A DNA stretch of 18,931 nt from positions 1 to 18,931 of the forward strand of contig CAKRHL010000023.1 in assembly GCA_934338765.1 (NCBI GenBank), written 5' to 3'. The position numbers and the translations under genes were made by a program. The notes beneath the pieces were generated by a model, which made no database searches, was not told the DNA's origin, and was given only the letters and a program-made list of their open reading frames with translations. Source of the DNA: an uncultured Lachnospiraceae bacterium (GTDB taxonomy: Bacteria; Bacillota; Clostridia; Lachnospirales; Lachnospiraceae). Below, in pieces: positions 1 to 7,345 of this stretch; the stretch's first letter is position 1, and the number at the start of each line of letters is the position of its first letter.

Positions 1-17
1 CAAAAGGGGGTCTTGAT

Positions 18-626
18 ATGAATAAAGTAATTACTATCAGCAGACAGTATGGCAGCGGGGGGAGAGAAGTTGGACAGAAGCTGGCAGAGCATTACGGGAT
101 TCCGTTTTATGACAATGAGTTGATCACACGGGCAGCGAAGGAAAGCGGTTTTGCGGAGGAGACCTTTGCAAGAGCGGAGGACAAAGCGACCAACAGCTTG
201 TTGTATTCCCTTGCTATGGGGATCAATGTGTATGGCAATCAGGATTTTGGCTTTTCGGGCTTAAGTCTGGATGACCGTATTTTCCTGGCACAGTCGGATG
301 TGATCCGAAAGGTGGCAGACGACGGGCCATGCGTGATCGTTGGCCGATGCGCAGATTATGTATTGAAGGAGAGAACCAATACATTCAATGTCTTTGTACA
401 GGCTTCCCTTGATTTCCGACTGAAACGTGTTGTGGAGGATTACGGAGAAAGCGAGAAGAAGGCAGGAGAGATTATTTTAAAGAACGATAAGCGCCGAGCA
501 AACTACTATAATTATCATGTGGGTGAGAAGTGGACGAATCTGACCAACTACGATATGGTTGTCCGCAGTGATATTGCCGGTATTGATAAAGCGGTGGAGA
601 GTATTTGCACTTACCTTGGCGAGTAA
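18..626 (+). CDS. Cytidylate kinase-like family protein
   Basis: A 202-residue protein starting at an ATG preceded by a GGGGG-type ribosome binding site. The N-terminus reads ISRQYGSGGREVGQKLAEHYG, where residues 12-15 (GSGG) replace the usual GKS/T of a P-loop. This variant loop, followed by the YDNELITRAA segment, is typical of the cytidylate-kinase-like (Cytidylate_kin2) family rather than of true Cmk. It is probably a cytosolic nucleotide-binding protein; the phosphoryl acceptor is not known for this family and I do not infer CMP kinase activity. The arginine-rich lid-like segment near residue 160 (KNDKRRANYYNYHVGEKW) also fits. The Sir2-like gene follows 22 bp downstream, so the two are probably co-transcribed. 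Any promoter lies outside the window. Confidence 0.85.
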   Translation: MNKVITISRQYGSGGREVGQKLAEHYGIPFYDNELITRAAKESGFAEETFARAEDKATNSLLYSLAMGINVYGNQDFGFSGLSLDDRIFLAQSDVIRKVADDGPCVIVGRCADYVLKERTNTFNVFVQASLDFRLKRVVEDYGESEKKAGEIILKNDKRRANYYNYHVGEKWTNLTNYDMVVRSDIAGIDKAVESICTYLGE

Positions 627-648
627 CAGCAACAAAGGGGGACGTGTT

Positions 649-1467
649 ATGGAGAAGATAGCAGAAAGAATTAAGGAGATCATTGATAAGAGTGGCAATA
701 TTGTGGTTTTAAGCGGCCTGAATGTCATGAGGGAGACCGGGTTAAATGGTGTTCGTGCAGAGCATCTTGCCTATGAGACAGAGGAAAAGTACGGCTATGC
801 CAATGAAGAGATCATTTCGTCCGCATTTTATGCAAGGCGCAGTGAGATCTTTTATGATTACATTAAAAATGTCACGATCAATAAGGAAACAGCGGAGCCG
901 ACGATTGTTCACAAGGCGATCCGTCAGCTGCAGCAGAAGGGAAAGGTGCCTCGTATTATCACATACACGGTGTATGGGCTTTATGAGAATGCGGGGTGCG
1001 AGAATGTACTGGATATTCATGGGTCTATTCAGAAAAATAAATGTCCCGCATGTGGTAAGATCTTTGATATGAAATACATCAAGGACTCAGTGGGAGAACC
1101 GCTTTGTGATACCTGCAAAGTGCCGATCCGGCCGGGATTTCTCCTTCTGGGAGAGCGTGTGGATAACGGGAAAATGTCTGAGGCATGCGATGATATTGAA
1201 GCGGCAGATGTCCTTTTTGTAATTGGATTTGGCATTCGGGAGTCGCTGTGTCAGCATTTGCATAAATATTACAAAGGTAATAAGCTGATCCTTGTCAATA
1301 CGGAGGAGAAGCTGGGAGATGAGCGTGCCGATTACAGGATATATGGGAAGATCGGTGAGATTGTTCCGTATATTACGGGCTATGATCCGGATGCTGTGTT
1401 CGAGGAGCCGGATGAGGAATTGGAAGCGGCAGCAGCTCTGGAGAAGGAGCCGGTTAAGAATTCATAA
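649..1467 (+). CDS. Divergent Sir2-family (sirtuin-like) protein
   Basis: 272 residues from the ATG at 649, which has GGGGG just upstream; the in-frame ATG at 559 lies inside the previous gene and is rejected. The sirtuin fold is indicated by a zinc-ribbon of two Cys-x2-Cys pairs (CPAC and CDTC), the DIHGS segment carrying the usual catalytic His, and an IRPGFLLLGE stretch matching the sirtuin RPxVVxFGE block. The NAD-contact motifs are badly altered: GAGIS...GIPDFR is replaced by a SGLNVMRETG segment with no PDFR, and TQNID is replaced by TYTVYG. The C-terminus is an acidic Glu/Ala tail. The fold assignment is strong, but deacylase activity is doubtful; it could be a non-catalytic or altered-specificity member. 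It is the last gene before an intrinsic terminator. Confidence 0.8.
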   Translation: MEKIAERIKEIIDKSGNIVVLSGLNVMRETGLNGVRAEHLAYETEEKYGYANEEIISSAFYARRSEIFYDYIKNVTINKETAEPTIVHKAIRQLQQKGKVPRIITYTVYGLYENAGCENVLDIHGSIQKNKCPACGKIFDMKYIKDSVGEPLCDTCKVPIRPGFLLLGERVDNGKMSEACDDIEAADVLFVIGFGIRESLCQHLHKYYKGNKLILVNTEEKLGDERADYRIYGKIGEIVPYITGYDPDAVFEEPDEELEAAAALEKEPVKNS

Positions 1468-1509
1468 AAAATTTAATCTAAATTTCGAAAGAATTAAGAG
1501 CCGGGAAGG

Positions 1510-1538
1510 TTGCAAAACAAACGAAAACGGTTTACAAT
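1510..1538 (+). promoter_or_regulatory. Putative gltX promoter (-35/-10)
   Basis: TTGCAA at 1510-1515, a 17-nt spacer, and TACAAT at 1533-1538 form a good vegetative sigma-type promoter. The expected start is around 1545, inside the 5' arm of the terminator hairpin at 1541-1570, so promoter and terminator overlap. It would drive the leader ORF, gltX and probably the helicase. Assigned by eye, with no experimental support. Confidence 0.6.
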
Positions 1539-1539
1539 T

Positions 1540-1578
1540 AATCTCTGTCCGGAGTTTTTTGGACGGAGATTTTCTTTT
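1540..1578 (+). terminator. Intrinsic terminator after the Sir2-like gene
   Basis: ATCTCTGTCC (1541-1550) pairs with GGACGGAGAT (1561-1570) over 10 bp with one G-T wobble. The loop is ten bases, and the T-rich run TTTCTTTT follows. It lies 73 bp after the Sir2-like stop and should end transcription from that operon. A transcript started at the overlapping promoter would lack half of the 5' arm and should escape. Confidence 0.7.
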
Positions 1579-1620
1579 GCCTGACGGCAGCAGTCAAGTC
1601 GGTTCGGCAGGAGGAATTTG

Positions 1621-1665
1621 ATGGATAACAGACAGAGAATGAAAATGTGGAGGATTGTGAGATGA
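1621..1665 (+). CDS. Putative 14-residue leader ORF coupled to gltX
   Basis: ATG at 1621 is preceded by a perfect AGGAGG (1609-1614) with 6-nt spacing. It reads [14 protein letters not shown] and stops with a TGA at 1663-1665 that overlaps the gltX ATG at 1662 (ATGA). This Shine-Dalgarno is better than the one used by gltX, so ribosomes should load here first and reinitiate on gltX. The peptide has no run of Glu or Gln codons that would suggest classic amino-acid attenuation. It may be a translational-coupling leader, or simply a chance short frame. Confidence 0.4.
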   Translation: MDNRQRMKMWRIVR

Positions 1666-3113
1666 GCAAGGTTAGAACAAGATTTGCGCCAAGCCCGACA
1701 GGCAGAATGCATGTGGGAAATTTAAGAACAGCATTATACACATATTTGATCGCAAAGCATGAGGGCGGCGATTTTGTACTTAGAATAGAAGATACCGATC
1801 AGGAACGTTTCTTTGACGAGGCACTGGAGATCATTTACCGGACACTGGAAAAGACAGGGCTGAAGCATGACGAGGGTCCGGACAAGGATGGCGGCTATGG
1901 TCCGTATATTCAGAGTGAGCGTTGCAAGAGCGGTCTTTATATGAAATATGCAAAGGAGCTGATCGAGAAGGGTGAGGCATATTACTGCTTCTGTGATAAG
2001 GAGAGGCTGGAGTCTCTCAAGCAGAATATCGGCGGTAAGGAGATCATAGCGTACGACAAGCATTGTCTTCATCTTTCAAAGGAGGAGATCGAGGCGAATC
2101 TGGCAGCAGGAAAGCCTTATGTCATCCGTGCCAATGTACCAAATGAGGGTGTGACTACATTCCATGATGAGATCTACGGAGATATTTCCCAGCCGAATGA
2201 AGAGCTGGATGATATGATCCTGATCAAATCAGACGGATATCCAACCTACAATTTTGCCAATGTTATTGACGATCATCTGATGGATATTACACATGTAGTA
2301 CGTGGTAACGAGTATCTTTCCTCTGCGCCGAAATATACCAGACTTTATCAGGCATTCGGATGGGAGGAACCCAAATATATCCATTGTCCGCTGATCACCA
2401 ATGAGGAGCACCAGAAGCTCAGCAAGCGAAGCGGTCACTCTTCCTATGAGGATCTGATCGAGCAGGGGTTTTTGTCTGAGGCAGTTGTAAATTATGTAGC
2501 GCTTCTGGGATGGAGTCCGACAGACAACCGCGAGATTTTCAGTCTGGAGGAGCTTGTAGAGAATTTTGATTATCACCATATCAGCAAATCACCGGCAGTT
2601 TTTGATATTGTAAAGCTTAAATGGATGAATGGTGAATATATCAAGGCAATGGATGATGAGGCATATTATGAGCATGCACTTCCTGTGATCAAAGAGGTGA
2701 TCACAAAGGATTACGATCTGAAGAAGATTGCCGATCTGGTTAAGACGCGTATCGAGATATTCCCGGATATCAAGGAGAAGATTGACTTCTTTGAGGAGCT
2801 TCCGGAGTATGATATCGCAATGTATACACACAAGAAGATGAAGACTAACAGCGAGAATTCTCTGGCAGTATTAAAGGATATGCTGCCACGTCTGGAGCAG
2901 CTGGAGGATTACAGTCATGAGGGTATCGAGGCTGTCTGCAAGGCGTATATTGCAGAGAAGGAGATCAAGAACGGCGTATGCCTGTGGCCTCTTCGTACAG
3001 CAGTTTCCGGTAAGCAGATGACACCGGGCGGTGCATATGAGATCATTGAGATCATTGGCAAGGACGAGACGATTGCCCGTATCAAGAAGGGTATCGAGCT
3101 GTTGGAAGCATAG
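1662..3113 (+). CDS. gltX: Glutamate--tRNA ligase
   Basis: A 483-residue class I aminoacyl-tRNA synthetase that charges tRNA-Glu with glutamate, and in many Firmicutes also tRNA-Gln (non-discriminating form). The start is the ATG at 1662 with GGAGG at 1649-1653; the in-frame GTG at 1647 overlaps that Shine-Dalgarno and is rejected. Residues 9-20 ([12 protein letters not shown]) carry the HIGH-type motif [15 protein letters not shown] follows, and KLSKR at 252-256 is the KMSKS loop. The C-terminal third is the helical anticodon-binding domain. Length is normal for bacterial GluRS. It has its own promoter and a coupled leader ORF, and is followed after 10 bp by the helicase gene. Whether it is discriminating cannot be decided from sequence alone; no gatCAB or glnS is in the window. 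Confidence 0.97.
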   Translation: MSKVRTRFAPSPTGRMHVGNLRTALYTYLIAKHEGGDFVLRIEDTDQERFFDEALEIIYRTLEKTGLKHDEGPDKDGGYGPYIQSERCKSGLYMKYAKELIEKGEAYYCFCDKERLESLKQNIGGKEIIAYDKHCLHLSKEEIEANLAAGKPYVIRANVPNEGVTTFHDEIYGDISQPNEELDDMILIKSDGYPTYNFANVIDDHLMDITHVVRGNEYLSSAPKYTRLYQAFGWEEPKYIHCPLITNEEHQKLSKRSGHSSYEDLIEQGFLSEAVVNYVALLGWSPTDNREIFSLEELVENFDYHHISKSPAVFDIVKLKWMNGEYIKAMDDEAYYEHALPVIKEVITKDYDLKKIADLVKTRIEIFPDIKEKIDFFEELPEYDIAMYTHKKMKTNSENSLAVLKDMLPRLEQLEDYSHEGIEAVCKAYIAEKEIKNGVCLWPLRTAVSGKQMTPGGAYEIIEIIGKDETIARIKKGIELLEA

Positions 3114-3123
3114 AAAGGCTTAT

Positions 3124-5028
3124 ATGGAGTTAAACGATGCACAGAAAAAGGCGGTCTCTCATTTCGAGGGACCTATGATGGTCCTGGCGGGTCCGGGCTC
3201 TGGCAAAACCAGAGTCATTACCCACCGGGTCCGTTTTTTAATAGAGGAAAAGGGGATTGATCCCTCGAATATCTTAGTGATCACATTTACCAAGGCGGCG
3301 GCCGTGGAGATGCGGGAACGCTATCGGCAGATGGCGCCGGCATATGGTGGACCGGTTTCTTTTAGTACATTTCATTCTATTTTTTTCACGATCCTGAAAC
3401 ACGCATATCATTATAAGGCGGGCAATATTATCCGGGAGGATATGCGCCGTCAGCTTTTGAAGGAGATTGTGGACGAGACGGATATTGAGATACAGGATGA
3501 AAATGAATTCCTGAATGACCTCGGTTCCGAGATCAGCCGTGTGAAAGGCGGGCGGATGGATCTGGCTCATTATTATTCTCCGAATTGTCCGGGGGATACC
3601 TTCCGTCGGATCTACGAGAAATATCAGAATGGCCTTGCGAGAAAACGGCTGTTGGATTTTGATGATATGCTTGTATACTGCTATGAGCTTCTGGATCAGC
3701 GTCCGGACATCCGTCAGATGTGGCAGAGACAGTTTCCGTATATTCTCATCGATGAGTTTCAGGATATCAATCAGGTACAGTATGACGTGGTCAGGCTGTT
3801 GGCGCAGCCTCATAATAATCTGTTTATTGTGGGAGATGATGACCAGTCGATCTACGGATTCCGTGGGGCGCGTCCGGATATCATGCAGAGCTTTGTGAAG
3901 GAATATTCGCCGGAAGTATGCAAATTGAATGTAAATTATAGGAGCAAAGGCGAGATCATTGCTCTGGCGGGACGTGTGATCGGACACAATAAGAACCGTC
4001 TGGCGAAAAAGATCGTGGGGACGGAGGAAGATTTTGCGGTGGGTTCTGCGGTGCGCGTGCAGGAGTTTCAGGGAATGACCGAGCAGAATGAGAAGATCCG
4101 GGAGGAGATCCTTTCTTACCGCAATCAGAAGATCCCGTACCGGGAGATGGCGGTGCTTTTCCGCACCAATACGCAGGCGAGAGCCATCAGTGCTAAGTTG
4201 AAGGAGTATAATATTCCCTTTGTGATGAAGGAAATGGTGCCTAATCTCTATGATCACTGGATCGTGCGGGATATTCTCACGTATATCCGGGTGGCGATGG
4301 GCAACCGGGAGCGGGGAAATATTCTGCGGATCATTAACCGGCCAAAGCGTTATGTCCACAGGAATGCATTGACGGAACCTTATATTGATCTGAAGGAGCT
4401 GGAGCTTTTTTATGAGGATAAGGACTGGATGGTGGACCGGATCGTTAATCTCCGGGCTGATCTGGGGTTGATCGCAGATATGCGTCCCTATGCGGCTGTC
4501 AATTTTATCCGCCGGGGCGTGGGATATGATGATTATATTCAGGAATATGCGGAGTACCGGGGAATCCGGGCCGCTGATATGTACGAAATACTGGACGAGC
4601 TGCAGGAGGCATCCAAGGGATTTCACAATTTTGAGGAGTGGTTTGAATATATCCACAGCTACGGTGAGGAGCTGAAAAAACAGAGCGAAAAAAGCCGGCA
4701 GACGGACAATGGACAGCCGGAGGACGCAGTGATGATTATGACCATGCACGGATCAAAAGGTCTGGAGTTTGAGTGCGTTTTTCTGCCGGATGTCAATGAG
4801 GGGATCACGCCGTATAATAAAGCGGTCCTCACGGAAGACATCGAGGAGGAGCGACGGATGTTTTATGTGGCAATGACCCGCGCCAAATCACATCTTCACA
4901 TTTACTATCTGAAGGAGCGGTTCAGCAAGGAGGTCTCTGTTTCGAGATTTGTCGGGGAAATGCTTGGAACGCCAGATGCTTCTTCGGCAGCAGCAAGCTC
5001 CTGCATTTCCTTTAATAAAAAACGATAA
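3124..5028 (+). CDS. UvrD/PcrA-like SF1A DNA helicase (short form)
   Basis: A 634-residue ATP-dependent 3'-5' helicase of the UvrD/Rep/PcrA superfamily 1A, presumably acting in DNA repair or replication-fork maintenance. The start is MELNDAQKKAV at 3124; longer in-frame starts run back into gltX. Seen motifs are the Q motif (DAQ, residues 5-7), Walker A AGPGSGKT (22-29), Walker B LIDEFQDIN (D210-E211), GDDDQSIYGFRGA, NYRS, TMHGSKGLEF (540-549) and EERRMFYVAMTRAK. The conserved part ends near SRFVGEML (residue 614). The last 20 residues (Ala/Ser-rich) are encoded in DNA antisense to yaaL. It is shorter than typical PcrA (over 700 residues), lacking much of the 2B insertion and C-terminal extension. 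It sits 10 bp after gltX, so probably shares its transcript. Confidence 0.92.
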   Translation: MELNDAQKKAVSHFEGPMMVLAGPGSGKTRVITHRVRFLIEEKGIDPSNILVITFTKAAAVEMRERYRQMAPAYGGPVSFSTFHSIFFTILKHAYHYKAGNIIREDMRRQLLKEIVDETDIEIQDENEFLNDLGSEISRVKGGRMDLAHYYSPNCPGDTFRRIYEKYQNGLARKRLLDFDDMLVYCYELLDQRPDIRQMWQRQFPYILIDEFQDINQVQYDVVRLLAQPHNNLFIVGDDDQSIYGFRGARPDIMQSFVKEYSPEVCKLNVNYRSKGEIIALAGRVIGHNKNRLAKKIVGTEEDFAVGSAVRVQEFQGMTEQNEKIREEILSYRNQKIPYREMAVLFRTNTQARAISAKLKEYNIPFVMKEMVPNLYDHWIVRDILTYIRVAMGNRERGNILRIINRPKRYVHRNALTEPYIDLKELELFYEDKDWMVDRIVNLRADLGLIADMRPYAAVNFIRRGVGYDDYIQEYAEYRGIRAADMYEILDELQEASKGFHNFEEWFEYIHSYGEELKKQSEKSRQTDNGQPEDAVMIMTMHGSKGLEFECVFLPDVNEGITPYNKAVLTEDIEEERRMFYVAMTRAKSHLHIYYLKERFSKEVSVSRFVGEMLGTPDASSAAASSCISFNKKR

Positions 5029-5207
5029 CGCACATTGGCGGCGTTCATTTCATATATATAACGGTCGATCAGATCGGGCTCGTTGGTGTTCTGGAGTCCC
5101 AGCCAGGCGTCGTTGATGGCCTGCTGACAGTCTTTGATCGCTTTTTTGAGAAAATCCTTTCGTTTTGGAGGGGTTTTCTTTTTGTTTTTCCAGATTAGTT
5201 GTATCAT
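4905..5207 (-). CDS. yaaL: YaaL family (DUF2508) protein
   Basis: 100 residues on the minus strand. I choose the ATG at 5207, because GAGG lies 6 nt ahead of it; in-frame ATGs at 5213 and 5219 lack such a site. A Lys-rich N-terminus leads into a helical core whose NEPDLIDRYIYEMNAANVRYRFLLKEM (about residues 42-68, quoted in part as DLIDRYIYEMNAA) matches the DUF2508 hallmark of PDLID, Y-x-NAA and RYxxLLK. Function is unknown. In Bacillus subtilis yaaL lies between recR and bofA; here a BofA-family gene starts 290 bp away on the other strand. The last 41 residues are antisense to the helicase 3' end (124-bp convergent overlap). Confidence 0.75.
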   Translation of the reverse strand: MIQLIWKNKKKTPPKRKDFLKKAIKDCQQAINDAWLGLQNTNEPDLIDRYIYEMNAANVRYRFLLKEMQELAAAEEASGVPSISPTNLETETSLLNRSFR

Positions 5208-5429
5208 ACTCATCCTCATTTCTGTTGGTGTTATTGTTATCTGCTTTTATTTCCTGCATCTTATTATATGTTAAGTATAGACATGCCCTTTTGAAAATAT
5301 ACGCAGTTTTTTCTGTGTTTTATAAAATTTTTGGTATCGTATTGTGACAGGATCGGTCATATGGGGGCGGGACGTGCATATATTTTACAGAGAAGAAACA
5401 GAAGTGGGATTGTGTGCTTTTGTTCCTAT

Positions 5430-5457
5430 GTGACAGTCGGAAACGAAAAAATATGAA
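5430..5457 (+). promoter_or_regulatory. Possible promoter for the BofA-like gene
   Basis: GTGACA (5430-5435), a 16-nt spacer and TATGAA (5452-5457) give a fair promoter. The expected start falls close to a 6-bp hairpin (TGCCGT/ACGGCA, 5461-5479) that lies just before the GGGAGGAA ribosome binding site. TGTGACAG also occurs at 5343-5350, so the -35 region may be part of a direct repeat. The remaining yaaL/bofA intergenic DNA (5208-5496) shows no other gene. ATTATA at 5263-5268 could be a minus-strand -10 for yaaL, but I find no convincing -35. Confidence 0.3.
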
Positions 5458-5496
5458 AGATGCCGTGTCAGAAACGGCAGATGGGAGGAAATTGCA

Positions 5497-5760
5497 GTGT
5501 ACAAAGCGGCATTTTTGATTTTGGTTATTATGTTTTTAGTTTGCATATGGGGAAATATGGGCAGAGTGATCATGAATGCAGTCATAAGGTGCCTGTTTTG
5601 CTTGATCTGCGTCTATTTGTGCAATGATCTGATCCGGTATTTTGGAGGAAATATTGCCGTCAAAATTAACGAAATTACGGTGTGCGTTTCGACATTTTTG
5701 GGGGTAAGTGGTGTGGCAGGACTTTATGTTTTACAGTTATTTTTTACAACACATGGGTAA
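5497..5760 (+). CDS. BofA-family (pro-sigmaK processing inhibitor-like) membrane protein
   Basis: 87 residues from a GTG start with GGGAGGAA 6 nt upstream. It has two or three hydrophobic segments: residues 4-19, a middle stretch around 28-46, and a C-terminal one. The segment GGNIAVKINEITVCVSTFLG followed by VSGVAGLYVLQLFF matches the family block (vNxxTvxxsgfLGxxGvxxL). In B. subtilis BofA holds the SpoIVFB protease inactive in the forespore outer membrane. Here the gene precedes a Tad locus, so its role may be sporulation-related with the adjacency being ancestral, or it may regulate a membrane protease. It is 91 bp from the prepilin peptidase gene. Confidence 0.7.
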   Translation: MYKAAFLILVIMFLVCIWGNMGRVIMNAVIRCLFCLICVYLCNDLIRYFGGNIAVKINEITVCVSTFLGVSGVAGLYVLQLFFTTHG

Positions 5761-5793
5761 AAAGATTGGCAGATTTGCACAGAAATTCAGCAT

Positions 5794-5823
5794 TTGACAG
5801 GAGGCGGGAGAGGGTGCTATAGT
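5794..5823 (+). promoter_or_regulatory. Putative promoter of the Tad gene train
   Basis: A perfect TTGACA at 5794-5799, an 18-nt spacer and TATAGT at 5818-5823. Transcription would start near 5830, about 20 bp before the GTG of the first prepilin peptidase gene and just ahead of its GGGAGG (5842-5847). This would let the pilus genes be expressed independently of the BofA-like gene. Confidence 0.5.
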
Positions 5824-5851
5824 TGGCGGCACCAAAGCGAAGGGAGGTGGC

Positions 5852-6352
5852 GTGATCAAATGTGCCGCAATGACTATATTGCTGTTGTTAAGCTCTGTCA
5901 GTGATCTGCAGGAGTATCGGATATCCAATGATCTGATACTGGCGGGCTGGCTGTCGGTGATGGTCTGTCGTTTTTATACCCAGGGGATTTTCGGAATGGG
6001 AGTCGGGGTACTCTGTATTGTCATGGGGATCATTGCTTTGCTGCCGCTATATTGTATCCGGGGCATGGGAGCCGGGGATATTAAGCTGTTATCTGTAATA
6101 AGCGGTATGTATGGAATGAAACTGTGGGGACAGACCTTACTTGTGTTTGCGCCTCTGGCGGCACTGTTTGCTTTTGTTCATATGGTGAAGAAGCATCTGT
6201 TGATCGAACGGATAAGTTATTTTTTTCATTTTATCATCTATGACAGAAAGGGAACATATTATGACGCTTCAAGAGATGGCAGAGCGGCGGTGGTCCCGCT
6301 GGTGCCGGTGCTTGCTGCAGCATATTACATCGCACTTTTGTGGGGGCGGTGA
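5852..6352 (+). CDS. A24-family prepilin peptidase (TadV/CpaA-like)
   Basis: 166 residues from a GTG start with GGGAGG 4 nt upstream. It is a polytopic membrane aspartyl protease that cleaves the leader of class III (Flp-type) prepilins. Both catalytic aspartates are visible: D18 in SDLQEYRISN and D76 in GMGAGDIKLL, the latter a canonical GxGD. It lacks the N-terminal methylase/Zn domain of PilD-type enzymes, as usual for TadV/CpaA. The C-terminal VPLVPVLAAAYYIAL resembles the family's last transmembrane helix. It opens the pilus gene train and is the better candidate for the active pilin-processing enzyme, since the second A24-like protein in the locus has an altered motif. Confidence 0.9.
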   Translation: MIKCAAMTILLLLSSVSDLQEYRISNDLILAGWLSVMVCRFYTQGIFGMGVGVLCIVMGIIALLPLYCIRGMGAGDIKLLSVISGMYGMKLWGQTLLVFAPLAALFAFVHMVKKHLLIERISYFFHFIIYDRKGTYYDASRDGRAAVVPLVPVLAAAYYIALLWGR

Positions 6353-6426
6353 TGCTGCAGGGCGCAGGTGCGCAGCAGTCAATATTAAAGAATTGTAATT
6401 ATTTAAATCGCGATACAGGAGGATAA
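6352..6426 (+). CDS. Possible 24-residue gap ORF
   Basis: The ATG at 6352 overlaps the TGA of the prepilin peptidase gene (TGATG). The frame MLQGAGAQQSILKNCNYLNRDTGG then ends with TAA at 6424-6426, two bases before the GTG of the TadZ-like gene. Its 3' end contains that gene's AGGAGG. It resembles a coupling ORF that carries ribosomes across the gap, but there is no strong Shine-Dalgarno and it may be chance. Confidence 0.2.
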   Translation: MLQGAGAQQSILKNCNYLNRDTGG

Positions 6427-6428
6427 GG

Positions 6429-7340
6429 GTGAACAAATTATTAGTAGCGCTGTATGATACGCAGGGTTATATGAGAGCTTTGGCTGAATATTTTGGAAAG
6501 AAGAACTTTTTGCTGGAAAGCCGTCTGTTTACAAAAGCAGAAAGTCTCAATGAATTTTTAAAGGAAAAACAACCGGATGTACTTCTTCTGGGAGAGGATG
6601 TGGATCGGAGCAGTCTCAGGTATCTGGACCGGGCCGGGCATCTGGTCATTCTGTCAGAGGTAAACTGTGTATCGGAGGGGATGGGAGAGTATCCGCTGAT
6701 CTTTAAATATCAGTCGGCAGATACAATTTTGAAGGAAATTTTTGCGATCATGGAGGGGAAGGAAAATTATCATTCTGCGATTGGAAAGTCTGTCTGTGGT
6801 CCTACGGAAGTGTTGGGAATATATCATCTCTATGGCGCACCGTTGGCGGTACATCAGATATGCCAGGAACGGGGGGAGCTTCCGGAGAAGTGTCTGTTTG
6901 TAAATATGGAGCTTTTTGACGGAGGCAGAAATGGGAGCAGAGCGGCCGGGGAGGATTCCAGGGGATTGTCGGAGATGATTTTTTATCTAAAGCAGAAAAA
7001 TGAGAAACTGGCATTGAAACTGCGTCAGCTGGTACAGCAAAGGGATGGGATTGACCATCTTGATCCGGCAGCAGATTTTCGTGATCTTTACAGCCTGAGC
7101 CGGGAGGATGTGGACAGGCTGTTGACGGTACTTGCCAATGAGACAGGATATGAAAGAGTGATCTTTGACATTGGTTTCCTGACGGATACGGCGTTATATC
7201 TGTTATATTGCTGTGACTGCGTTTATATACCAAAGGCAAGAAACAGCTGGGAGGAAAGTCAGGCAGATGGCCTGGAGAAGCTCCTTATCAGGGAAGGTCT
7301 GGAGGAAGTGGTAGAAAATATACATTATGTGACGGGGTAG
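6429..7340 (+). CDS. TadZ/CpaE-like protein without a recognisable Walker A
   Basis: 303 residues from a GTG start with AGGAGG at 6417-6422. The N-terminal 115 residues look like an atypical receiver-like domain (LLVALYDTQGYMRALAEYF, then QPDVLLLGEDVDRSSL, then HLVILSEV). The C-terminal part has the MinD/ParA-like layout, ending in YERVIFDIGFLTDTALYLLYCCDCVYIPK, which fits the switch II and following strand. Where the KGGxGKT P-loop should be (residues 124-145) the sequence is PTEVLGIYHLYGAPLAVHQ, with neither the signature lysine nor the glycine pattern. TadZ/CpaE proteins localise Tad machines to the pole. Position directly before tadA (5 bp) supports that role; ATP hydrolysis is unlikely. 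Confidence 0.7.
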   Translation: MNKLLVALYDTQGYMRALAEYFGKKNFLLESRLFTKAESLNEFLKEKQPDVLLLGEDVDRSSLRYLDRAGHLVILSEVNCVSEGMGEYPLIFKYQSADTILKEIFAIMEGKENYHSAIGKSVCGPTEVLGIYHLYGAPLAVHQICQERGELPEKCLFVNMELFDGGRNGSRAAGEDSRGLSEMIFYLKQKNEKLALKLRQLVQQRDGIDHLDPAADFRDLYSLSREDVDRLLTVLANETGYERVIFDIGFLTDTALYLLYCCDCVYIPKARNSWEESQADGLEKLLIREGLEEVVENIHYVTG

Positions 7341-7345
7341 GAAAC

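Noticed and set aside
559..648. Upstream in-frame start for the Sir2-like gene
   Set aside because: It lies inside the cytidylate-kinase-like gene; the ATG at 649 has a proper ribosome binding site and begins where homology starts.
3274..4749. A 491-codon open frame on the minus strand across the helicase gene
   Set aside because: It is antisense to conserved helicase motifs, its product is rich in His/Ile/Leu/Arg with no recognisable domain, and it has no promoter or ribosome site I can support.
6352..6385. TGCTGC...GCAGCA inverted repeat after the first prepilin peptidase gene as a terminator
   Set aside because: No T run follows and the next gene starts within 80 bp with a strong ribosome site; at most a minor hairpin.
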